NCBI GenBank assembly: GCA_021768055.1
Contig: JAASSE010000052.1
Span: 1 to 6,999, forward strand
Direction of reading: 5' to 3'
Length of the DNA stretch: 6,999 nucleotides
Origin: Gammaproteobacteria bacterium
GTDB taxonomy: Bacteria > Pseudomonadota > Gammaproteobacteria > SZUA-229
Shown here: positions 1-6,291 of the stretch, piece after piece
Layout of the letters: every line of letters begins with the position of its first letter
Position numbering within the stretch: the stretch's first letter is position 1
Made by a program: the position numbers and the translations under genes
The notes under the pieces: generated by a model
Database searches by the model: none
What the model saw: only the letters and a program-made list of their open reading frames with translations
What the model was told of the DNA's origin: nothing

Positions 1-1
1 C

Positions 2-511
2 ATCCGGATCAATCCCGATAACGCTGACGCTCTCTATAACCGCGACCTGGTGCGGCAGGCCATGGAAAAACAACAGCAGCAGAATCAACAAGGCCAGCAA
101 CAACAGGACCAGCAGTCACAACAACAGCAGCAGGATCAGCAACAGCAATCACAAGCTGCTGACGACAGGAACCCGCAACAGACAGAACAGTCAGACAATA
201 CGACCGAGCAGGACCAGCTCAAGGACTTGCAACAACAGGCACAGAAAGATACGGATAAACAACAGGAGCAGGAGAAACAGGAACAAAACCGGAGTCCACA
301 GCAGGCCGAACAGGAACAGCAGGCAGAAATGGAGGCCCAGCAGCAACACGAAGCAGAACACAAGGACGATGCTGAAACAGTTGAGAACCAGCAGGCCATG
401 GAACAATGGCTGCGCAGAATACCGGATGACCCCGGTGGGCTGATGCGACGCAAATTTATCTACCAGTACAAGCGCATGCCCGACCAGGCAAAGAGTGAAC
501 AGCCGTGGTAG
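2..511 (+). CDS. C-terminal part of a BatB/BatC-like (VWA-TPR) protein, 5' end outside the window
   Basis: The reading frame is open from the window edge to TAG at 509-511, so only the C-terminus (169 residues) is visible. The first residues (NPDNADALYNRDLVRQAMEK) read like the last helices of a tetratricopeptide repeat. They are followed by a low-complexity stretch of about 100 residues in which roughly one residue in three is Gln, mixed with Glu, Asp and Lys. The C-terminus (EQWLRRIPDDPGGLMRRKF) is a conserved cap of gammaproteobacterial Bat proteins that fuse a membrane VWA domain (BatB) to a TPR region (BatC). Such proteins face the periplasm and form a complex with BatA and BatD, with MoxR ATPases encoded upstream. 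The batD gene directly downstream strongly supports the call. A GTG at 50 is inside the TPR and is not the true start. Not visible: the VWA domain and the membrane segments. An independent BatC-only TPR protein is the alternative. Confidence 0.85.
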   Translation: MRINPDNADALYNRDLVRQAMEKQQQQNQQGQQQQDQQSQQQQQDQQQQSQAADDRNPQQTEQSDNTTEQDQLKDLQQQAQKDTDKQQEQEKQEQNRSPQQAEQEQQAEMEAQQQHEAEHKDDAETVENQQAMEQWLRRIPDDPGGLMRRKFIYQYKRMPDQAKSEQPW

Positions 512-519
512 TAAAGTAA

Positions 520-583
520 CTAGGAACTAGGTACTAGGATCTAGGAAAAAACCTTGTATCCTGAACCTAGTACCAGATACCTG
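520..583. repeat. Degenerate 7-bp repeat block (CTAGGNN), tandem then inverted
   Basis: Four perfectly phased heptamers lie at 520-547: CTAGGAA, CTAGGTA, CTAGGAT, CTAGGAA. After two A residues, five units of the opposite orientation follow at 550-583: AACCTTG, TATCCTG, AACCTAG, TACCAG (one base short) and ATACCTG, which are NNCCTAG-like complements of the same unit. The block fills most of the space between the two bat genes and stops just before the batD start. It resembles short tandemly repeated heptamer families that are dispersed between genes in some bacteria; whether this one is dispersed in the genome cannot be seen here. Confidence 0.75.
530..574 (+). other. Stem-loop formed by the inverted heptamer repeats
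   Basis: GGTACTAGG (530-538) is exactly complementary to CCTAGTACC (566-574). The stem can continue inward after one mismatch (539/565) with 540-541 against 563-564 and, skipping base 542, AGGA (543-546) against TCCT (559-562), leaving a loop of 12 bases (547-558). There is no following T-tract, so it is not a standard intrinsic terminator. As it lies between two genes of one operon, it may affect mRNA processing or relative expression of batD; this is inference. Confidence 0.6.
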
Positions 584-589
584 ACAGCT

Positions 590-2275
590 ATGAAATATTT
601 TTACAGTCTTATTCTGTTATTGATAACAACACAGGCACTAGCTGCAGCGAACATCACCGCGCGCCTGAGTCATAACCCGGTGTCACTGGATGAATCGTTT
701 CACTTGATTTATGAGGCCGACAGTTCGGTCGATGATAATCCGGATTTCAGTGCACTGGAAAAAGACTTTGAAATATTGCGCAGTAGCCAGAGCACCAACA
801 TGCGCTCTGTTAACGGCAAATGGAGCTTGAAAAAATCCTGGGACCTGACATTGATCAGCAAGGATGCCGGTATTTATACCATTCCATCCATACCGTTTGG
901 GCGCGATACGAGCCCTGCAGTCAGGGTGACGGTTAAACCTGCCGGCTCTTATGAAGCTCCCGGCGGTGACTCATCACTGAAGCCGTATTTCCTTGAAGTA
1001 TACGTCGACAAGAAAAAGGCATGGGTTGAGTCTGAAATTATCTATACCATTCGCTTTTTTACTAACATTCATATCAGCAGGCCGACCTTAAGTGAGCCGG
1101 AAACGAATGACCCGGATGCGCGCATAGAAAAGCTGGGCGAAGTCAGCAATTACCAGAAACTGATAAACGGTGTACGTTACTCGGTCAGTGAACTGCGTTT
1201 CGCAGTCTACCCGCAGCACAGTGGTACATTGACTTTCAAACCGGTGTTGTTCGAGGGCCGCGTATCCAAGGGCCGTACCAGTTCCCTGTTCGACCAGTTC
1301 ATGCAAACCGGTACGCTCAAGCGGGTTCGTTCGAAAAGTGTCAGCGTTAAGATAAAACCCCGGCCCTCAAACATTGCCGTAGACGAATGGCTGCCAGCTG
1401 AAAGCGTATCCCTGCAGGAAGACTGGTCGGAGGATATCAGCCAGTTGAAAACGGGTGAGCCCGTGACCCGCACGATTACGGTCATTGCCAAAGGCCAGCC
1501 GGCAGAACAGTTACCGGAACTGGGCATGAACCCGGTCGACGGTCTGAAACAATATTCTGACAAGCCGCTAGCGGAAAATGAGGCGAAGCGTGACGGCATT
1601 ACCGGTACCCGCGAAGTCAAGATCGCGATAATACCGACTCAGGCAGGACGTTACATGATTCCGGAAGTTGTGATCCCGTGGTGGAACACCCGCACCGGTC
1701 GACAGGAACTGTCCCGCCTGCCGCAACTTGAACTGGAAGCGGTCGGCCTTGCCGATACCAGCCCTCTGCAACCGCCTGTATTGCAAGCCAAGGCCGCATC
1801 ATCGGCGCAGGAGCCTGCGCCAAAAACAATAGTGCGGGAGATTACCAGTGCCGGCTACTGGCCATGGCTCAGTCTCGCTCTGGCAATCGGCTGGATAACC
1901 ACCACGTTTCTGTTTTTCAGCAACCGCCGCACCGAACAGCCACCACCAGAGAACAAGCCTAACTTTACCGGTCTTGAAAGTGCAGTCGGTAGTGCCTGCA
2001 CCCGTGCCGATGCAGAAGGCGCTAAAGATGCCTTGCTGGCGTGGGCTGCCGCACGCTGGCCGGAACAGCCTGTCAACAACCTCTCTGAACTGGCCCGGCG
2101 CAGCAGTCCCGAGCTGGACGAACAGGTGCGCGCACTCAACAGCCACCTGTACAGCTCCAGCGCTGCAAGCTGGAACCGCAACGCACTGCTCAAAGCCTTC
2201 AAGGCTTTCACATCAACAAAGCATAAAACCCACAAGGAAAAAGCCACGCCGCTCGAACCCCTGTATAAAACTTGA
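590..2275 (+). CDS. batD: BatD family protein, exported and membrane-anchored
   Basis: The product has 561 residues. BatD proteins are part of the Bat (Bacteroides aerotolerance) complex with the VWA proteins BatA and BatB, acting at the inner membrane with most mass in the periplasm; exact biochemistry is unsettled. Residues 1-18 are a signal peptide (MKYF..., hydrophobic core, ALA before A19). Residues 21-115 match the usual BatD N-terminus, with NPVSLDESFHL followed by a domain ending in the YTIPSIPFG motif. Further beta-rich domains follow at about 130-255 and 280-385; the second ends with AGRYMIPEVVIPWWN, a repeated BatD motif. One membrane helix spans about 423-445, then a Pro-rich linker and a helical cytoplasmic tail containing ALLAWAAARWP. 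I chose ATG 590 because it begins the signal peptide. A TTG start at 554 would add 12 residues encoded by the repeat block and spoil the leader. No clear Shine-Dalgarno sequence precedes it, so translation may depend on coupling or on local structure. Length is normal for the family and the frame is intact. Confidence 0.93.
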   Translation: MKYFYSLILLLITTQALAAANITARLSHNPVSLDESFHLIYEADSSVDDNPDFSALEKDFEILRSSQSTNMRSVNGKWSLKKSWDLTLISKDAGIYTIPSIPFGRDTSPAVRVTVKPAGSYEAPGGDSSLKPYFLEVYVDKKKAWVESEIIYTIRFFTNIHISRPTLSEPETNDPDARIEKLGEVSNYQKLINGVRYSVSELRFAVYPQHSGTLTFKPVLFEGRVSKGRTSSLFDQFMQTGTLKRVRSKSVSVKIKPRPSNIAVDEWLPAESVSLQEDWSEDISQLKTGEPVTRTITVIAKGQPAEQLPELGMNPVDGLKQYSDKPLAENEAKRDGITGTREVKIAIIPTQAGRYMIPEVVIPWWNTRTGRQELSRLPQLELEAVGLADTSPLQPPVLQAKAASSAQEPAPKTIVREITSAGYWPWLSLALAIGWITTTFLFFSNRRTEQPPPENKPNFTGLESAVGSACTRADAEGAKDALLAWAAARWPEQPVNNLSELARRSSPELDEQVRALNSHLYSSSAASWNRNALLKAFKAFTSTKHKTHKEKATPLEPLYKT

Positions 2276-2286
2276 TGTTGTTGAGC

Positions 2287-2314
2287 TTTTGTTGGCGCCC
2301 GCAACCGGTATAAT
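2287..2314 (+). promoter_or_regulatory. Putative sigma-70 promoter for the YeeE-family gene
   Basis: A perfect TATAAT lies at 2309-2314, 29 bases before the ATG at 2344. The -35 side is weak: TTTTGT at 2287-2292 gives a 16-bp spacer but few consensus matches, and the better TTGTTG at 2289-2294 leaves only 14 bp. The predicted start near 2321 gives a leader of about 23 bases. A weak -35 suggests either low activity or dependence on an activator. The next gene's function differs from batD, which fits a separate promoter here. Confidence 0.5.
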
Positions 2315-2343
2315 TGCGTCAACACAACCAAGCGGGTGCGAAC

Positions 2344-3606
2344 ATGGTCTTTGATTCCTTTGCCGACGGGCTGTCTTTCTTTCTCTGGTCAACCTTAATT
2401 ATTGCCGTGATCATGGGCGCGGTGGTCAACAAAACCAATTTCTGTACCATGGGCGCAGTATCCGATATGGTCAACATGGGCGATTTTGGCCGCTTCCGTG
2501 CATGGATGCTGGCAATCGCGGTAGCCGTGCTTGGTGTCACCGGCCTCGAGTACCTGGGCATGGTCGAAGTCAACACCACCTTTCCGCCCTACCGTAATGG
2601 CCAGCTGGTATTAGGTGAAAATATCCTCGGCGGTTTACTGTTCGGCATCGGCATGACCCTGGCCAGTGGCTGCGGCAACAAGACCCTGATCCGCATCGGC
2701 GGCGGCAACCTTAAATCCGTACTGGTATTTGTCATCATCGCGCTGATCGCCTGGTACATGATCAACCCGTTCCCCGGCAGCGACAAGACATTATTCAGTG
2801 TTCTGTTCTATGACTGGATTCGCCCGCTGTCGATAGACTTTGCCGGGAAGCAGGATATCGGCTCGATAATCAGTGCTGACAATGCCGGCACGGTCCGGCT
2901 TGTTGCCGGCGGCCTGATCGGCGTGCTGCTGCTAGTCTTCATCTTTCGCTCTGCCGATTTCCGCGCCAGCAGGGACAATATCCTGAGCGGGCTGGTTGTC
3001 GGCCTCGTCATCCTCATCGCCTGGTACACCAGCAGCAACATTGCGATCAATGCCGACGATACGATGTATTCCATGAGTAACTACTACAGTGAGTGGGACA
3101 TGCTGGCCGAAAGCGAGGAAGGCAAACCTGTACGCGGTAGCGCGGTTGCGGCCCAGTCGATGACCTTTATCAACCCCATCGGCCAGAGCTACGGTTATGT
3201 GCAATCGGGTTTTGACAAGGCGATGATCACGTTTGGCCTGGTTTCCGCATTCGGCGTTATACTGGGTTCCCTGCTGTGGTCTCTAATCAGCCGTTCTTTC
3301 AGGATTGAATGGTTCGTCGACATGAAAGACTTTTTCACTCACGTGGTCGGCGCCATCCTCATGGGCTTTGGCGGCGTCATAGCCATGGGCTGCACCATCG
3401 GCCAGGGCATCACCGGTGTATCCACGCTGGCGCTGGGGTCGATACTGACCTTGTTGTCGATCATATTCGGTAGTGCCATGACAATGAAGATCCAGTATTA
3501 CAAGATGGTGTACGAAGACGAAGCCAGCTTTTTCAAAGCCTTTGTCACTGGCCTTGTCGACATGAAACTGCTGCCGGAATCACTGCGCAAACTCGACGCC
3601 ATCTAA
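2344..3606 (+). CDS. YeeE/YedE family sulfur (probable thiosulfate) transporter
   Basis: The product is a 420-residue inner-membrane protein with about nine or more hydrophobic segments. YeeE/YedE proteins (sulfur transport family; E. coli TsuA is the characterised example) carry thiosulfate or related sulfur species through the membrane, passing the substrate along conserved cysteines. All three expected signatures are present: TNFCTMGA (Cys34), SGCGNK (Cys110) and MGCTIGQG (Cys350). These are the only cysteines in the protein. Two related halves are visible, each with a G-rich Cys helix. A polar stretch of about 50 residues (240-290, containing TFINPIGQSYGY) separates them, making the protein longer than the 350-residue E. 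coli form; this seems a distinct long subfamily. ATG 2344 is chosen because in-frame earlier codons overlap the TATAAT box; GGTG at 2335-2338 is a weak ribosome site. No TusA-like small protein (TsuB), the usual partner, is encoded next to it. The exact substrate is inferred. Confidence 0.9.
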   Translation: MVFDSFADGLSFFLWSTLIIAVIMGAVVNKTNFCTMGAVSDMVNMGDFGRFRAWMLAIAVAVLGVTGLEYLGMVEVNTTFPPYRNGQLVLGENILGGLLFGIGMTLASGCGNKTLIRIGGGNLKSVLVFVIIALIAWYMINPFPGSDKTLFSVLFYDWIRPLSIDFAGKQDIGSIISADNAGTVRLVAGGLIGVLLLVFIFRSADFRASRDNILSGLVVGLVILIAWYTSSNIAINADDTMYSMSNYYSEWDMLAESEEGKPVRGSAVAAQSMTFINPIGQSYGYVQSGFDKAMITFGLVSAFGVILGSLLWSLISRSFRIEWFVDMKDFFTHVVGAILMGFGGVIAMGCTIGQGITGVSTLALGSILTLLSIIFGSAMTMKIQYYKMVYEDEASFFKAFVTGLVDMKLLPESLRKLDAI

Positions 3607-3631
3607 ATAAAGCGCCGCTGTCTCTAGCGAC

Positions 3632-3651
3632 TATACTCTTCAGGGGAGTAT
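3632..3651 (+). promoter_or_regulatory. Inverted repeat overlapping a possible -10 box before the kinase gene
   Basis: TATACT (3632-3637) matches the -10 consensus at five of six bases and lies 29 bases before the kinase ATG. It overlaps ATACTC (3633-3638), which is exactly complementary to GAGTAT (3646-3651) across a 7-base spacer. I see no good -35 box at 16-18 bp upstream. The dyad could be an operator or a small mRNA hairpin. It is not followed by a T-tract, so it is unlikely to be the terminator of the transporter gene. Confidence 0.3.
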
Positions 3652-3666
3652 CAGCAGTTAGGCACG

Positions 3667-6186
3667 ATGGCGAAAAAACAATTCTGGCGAGCAAGCTGGT
3701 TTCCAGGCCTGTTCGTTACCCTTTTGTTTCTGATTCTGGGCTGGACGGGGCTCATGTCTGCACTCGAGTGGCAGGCTTACGGCCTTGGGGTAAAGCTTTC
3801 GCCTGCACCCGAATCAAAGAACAATCTCGAGGTCATCGCCATTGACCAGGCGTCACTGGACCAACTCGGCGAATGGCCTTGGCCGCGCAGCTATCTCGGT
3901 GTCGTTATCAAGCGGCTCAATAGCAACGGTGCACGCGCCATCGGTCTCACATTGCCCTTGCACACCCCACAGAGCGAGTTTGGGGTACGCCGCCTCGACA
4001 CCATGCGCGACAGCTACGAAGGCAAGCACCGCAAAACCGTCAAGGAAATCCTGTTTCTTGCACGCCAGCGGCTTGATACGGACGGCGCTCTCGCCGCCAG
4101 CCTGAAAAAATCCAACAATACGGTACTCCCTATCAGTTACGGCATCGGCAGCGATCCGCGCATGGGCGTACCATCATCGAGCCTCGAAACCTTCGAGTCG
4201 TTTGCCCTCCCCAACGCACCGGATTCGTTTGCATCAGGCAGAAGTTATATTCCGGGCGTGCTCAACGAAGGCATACCTGAGGTATCGCAGGCACTGGCCC
4301 CGATTAAGCTGCTGGCCAAACATACCGATGCCGGCATGCTGGATGAATCCGTGAGCGGCAACAGCAACCCGATTACACCGTTGATACTCAAGTACGGCGA
4401 TCATTATTACCCATCCTTCAGCCTGATGTTCGCGGCGCGCAGCCTGAAGGTAAAACCGGCAGACATTACCATTGAGTCCGGCAAGGACATCACCATGGGC
4501 GGAATAAGACTGGCCACCGACCCGGCCTACCGCGCCTATCCAAACATCTACACCATGGAGGAAGAAAAACAGCCTTTCCGGGTGCACTCATTCCACGAGG
4601 TGTATACAAATAAAGCCCGCGCAAAACAATTCAACAAAAAGGACGTGCTGATCGGAATCACGGCGCCGACACTGGTCGAGCCGGTATCCCTGCCCGGCGG
4701 CGACAGCATGACTCCGCTGATGCTCACGGCCCACCGGGTCAACAACCTATTGCATGGCGATTTGTATAGCGTGCCGGACTGGGCGTTGCTGGCACAACTG
4801 TCCTTGTTTGCGTTGGTTGCGTTCTACCTGGCCTTTGTGTTGCCAAAACTGGGGTTCTGGACCGGTCTGTTAACCAGCCTGCTGGCGCTGTTCATCCTGG
4901 GCAATGTGCAATTCGGCCTGATGATTATTAACAATAGCTGGGTACCGCTGATGTTGCCGATAGCAGCATTGGCCTGTGGTGCCTTGATTATTGCCGTGAA
5001 GCGAAAAATCGATGAAGAGCATCAACGCACACGTTCGCATTTGTTCGAATCCAACCTCAGTCTCGGGCAAAACCTGCAGGCACAGGGACAGCTTGACCAT
5101 GCTTTTGAAAAATACCGCGAATGCCATGTAAACGATGCCCTGCTCGAGCGGCTGTACAGCCTGGGTCTCGAATATGAACGACGGCGCCAATTCAATAAGG
5201 CCGAACTGGCGTTTGAATACATTGATCAGCATAACGGCAGTTACCGTGACGTTAAAAAACGCATACAGAGAAACCGTGAAGCACAGGGTCTGGTGGTCCT
5301 GCCAGGCAACGGCACCCATAGCACCCAGGGGACACTAATCCTCTCACAGGAGGGTTTGCAAAAACCTGTACTGGGCCGCTACGAAATCGAAAAAGAAATC
5401 GGCCGTGGCGCCATGGGCATGGTCTATCTCGGCCGGGACCCGAAAATTGGACGTACCGTTGCGATCAAGACCATGGCGCTGGCGCAGGAATTTGATGCCG
5501 ATGAACTGGCGGGCGTGAAGCGGCGATTCATGCGCGAGGCGGAAACCGCCGGGCGCCTGAGCCACCCGAATATAGTGACTATTTATGATGTGGGTGAAGA
5601 ACAGGAACTGGCCTATATTGCTATGGATTACCTGGAAGGTACCGACCTGTCGCACCATAAGCAGCCAGATACCCTGTTGCCGCTGGATGTGACCATGGAC
5701 ATCGTCGCCCAGGTCGCCACTGCGCTGGACTTTGCACATAAGCATGAGGTGGTTCACCGCGACATCAAACCCGCCAACATTATTTATAACGAATCGAACG
5801 GTGTCGCCAAGGTCACAGACTTCGGTGTTGCCTATGTGACCAGCTCCAGCAAAACCAAAACCGGTGCCATGCTCGGTAGTCCCGCCTATATGTCACCGGA
5901 ACAGGCCAGTGGCAGTAAAGTGGATGGCTCTTCGGACATATTCTCTCTGGGCGCAACACTGTACCAGCTTGCTACTGGTCAATTACCTTTCTATTCGGAT
6001 ACCGTTGCCGGCGTTACCCATAAGATCTGCAATGAAAAACAGGTGGACGCAAAAAAAGTACGCAAGGATATCCCCACGTGTCTGAACACCGTGATCAACA
6101 AGGCCCTGCAGAAAAAGAAAGAAGACCGTTACAAAAGCGGTGCACAGATGGCAAAATCACTGCGTCAATGTATCGACAATTTATAA
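3667..6186 (+). CDS. CHASE2 sensor domain Ser/Thr protein kinase with TPR linker
   Basis: This 839-residue transmembrane kinase phosphorylates Ser/Thr on unknown cytoplasmic targets, presumably in response to a periplasmic or membrane signal. Order of domains: one N-terminal membrane helix (about 12-31); a periplasmic CHASE2 domain (about 50-365) with the typical VIAIDQASLDQLGEWPWPR start and the YPSFSLMFAAR and LIGITAP blocks; three membrane helices (about 372-391, 397-419, 425-444); a cytoplasmic helical region with two TPR-like units (about 464-531); a short linker; and the kinase domain (about 571-830). Kinase motifs are complete: GRGAMG loop (579-584), VAIK with Lys601, Glu624 in REAETAGRL, HRDIKPAN with Asp699 and Asn704, DFG 718-720, SPAYMSPEQ with Glu745, SDIFSLG with Asp757 and Arg821. 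It is an active-type RD kinase, and its activation loop is rich in Ser/Thr (725-732). ATG 3667 precedes the first helix; AGG at 3660-3662 is a weak ribosome site. No phosphatase or FHA gene is adjacent. Confidence 0.94.
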   Translation: MAKKQFWRASWFPGLFVTLLFLILGWTGLMSALEWQAYGLGVKLSPAPESKNNLEVIAIDQASLDQLGEWPWPRSYLGVVIKRLNSNGARAIGLTLPLHTPQSEFGVRRLDTMRDSYEGKHRKTVKEILFLARQRLDTDGALAASLKKSNNTVLPISYGIGSDPRMGVPSSSLETFESFALPNAPDSFASGRSYIPGVLNEGIPEVSQALAPIKLLAKHTDAGMLDESVSGNSNPITPLILKYGDHYYPSFSLMFAARSLKVKPADITIESGKDITMGGIRLATDPAYRAYPNIYTMEEEKQPFRVHSFHEVYTNKARAKQFNKKDVLIGITAPTLVEPVSLPGGDSMTPLMLTAHRVNNLLHGDLYSVPDWALLAQLSLFALVAFYLAFVLPKLGFWTGLLTSLLALFILGNVQFGLMIINNSWVPLMLPIAALACGALIIAVKRKIDEEHQRTRSHLFESNLSLGQNLQAQGQLDHAFEKYRECHVNDALLERLYSLGLEYERRRQFNKAELAFEYIDQHNGSYRDVKKRIQRNREAQGLVVLPGNGTHSTQGTLILSQEGLQKPVLGRYEIEKEIGRGAMGMVYLGRDPKIGRTVAIKTMALAQEFDADELAGVKRRFMREAETAGRLSHPNIVTIYDVGEEQELAYIAMDYLEGTDLSHHKQPDTLLPLDVTMDIVAQVATALDFAHKHEVVHRDIKPANIIYNESNGVAKVTDFGVAYVTSSSKTKTGAMLGSPAYMSPEQASGSKVDGSSDIFSLGATLYQLATGQLPFYSDTVAGVTHKICNEKQVDAKKVRKDIPTCLNTVINKALQKKKEDRYKSGAQMAKSLRQCIDNL

Positions 6187-6200
6187 ATCCCGCTAAACTG

Positions 6201-6230
6201 TTTACGTCATCTGAATTAACACCATAAAAT
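6201..6230 (+). promoter_or_regulatory. Putative sigma-70 promoter for the MBL-fold gene
   Basis: TTTACG (6201-6206, four of six consensus matches) and TAAAAT (6225-6230, five of six) are separated by 18 bp. A start around 6236-6238 is expected, giving a leader of about 55 bases that begins with the hairpin at 6238-6271. The position, 15 bases after the kinase stop codon, fits a new transcription unit. Confidence 0.45.
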
Positions 6231-6237
6231 AACGACA

Positions 6238-6271
6238 CACATTCCCGCTTGTGCCTGCAAGCAGGAGTGTG
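6238..6271 (+). other. Strong stem-loop in the 5' leader of the MBL-fold gene
   Basis: CACATTCC (6238-6245) pairs with GGAGTGTG (6264-6271) through eight pairs including one G-U wobble at 6242/6267. After a single C/A mismatch (6246/6263), GCTTG (6247-6251) pairs with CAAGC (6258-6262), closing a 6-base loop TGCCTG. No T-tract follows on the + strand, so it does not look like a terminator for the kinase gene. It also contains the only purine-rich ribosome-like sequence (GCAGGAG, 6261-6267) before the next gene, although that is 24 bases from the ATG. A role in mRNA stability or regulation is inference. Confidence 0.55.
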
Positions 6272-6291
6272 CATCAATAGTTGCTCTCATC

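Noticed and set aside
136..453. Antisense Cys/Ser-rich frame of 105 codons (and a shorter Leu/Cys-rich frame at 191-406)
   Set aside because: They are reverse-strand readings of the CAG/CAA glutamine codons. The composition is a direct by-product and no promoter or ribosome site supports them.
520..583. CRISPR-like array
   Set aside because: Units are 7 bp with no spacers and change orientation, so they are simple degenerate repeats.
554..589. TTG start giving a 12-residue longer BatD
   Set aside because: The extension is encoded by the repeat block and would place a polar segment before a good signal peptide that begins at ATG 590.
1855..2331. Reverse-strand frame of 158 codons over the 3' end of batD
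   Set aside because: It lies opposite well-supported coding sequence and shows no recognisable domain.
2314..2343. TTG start giving a 10-residue longer YeeE-family protein
   Set aside because: It overlaps the TATAAT box, and the family normally begins close to the first membrane segment, as with ATG 2344.
1974..2354. Forward frame of 126 codons bridging batD and the transporter gene
   Set aside because: It is an out-of-frame reading of the batD C-terminus, with no recognisable domain, and runs through the promoter region.
6238..6271. Intrinsic terminator of the kinase gene
   Set aside because: The stem is strong but no T-tract follows on the + strand, and a likely promoter lies just upstream of it.
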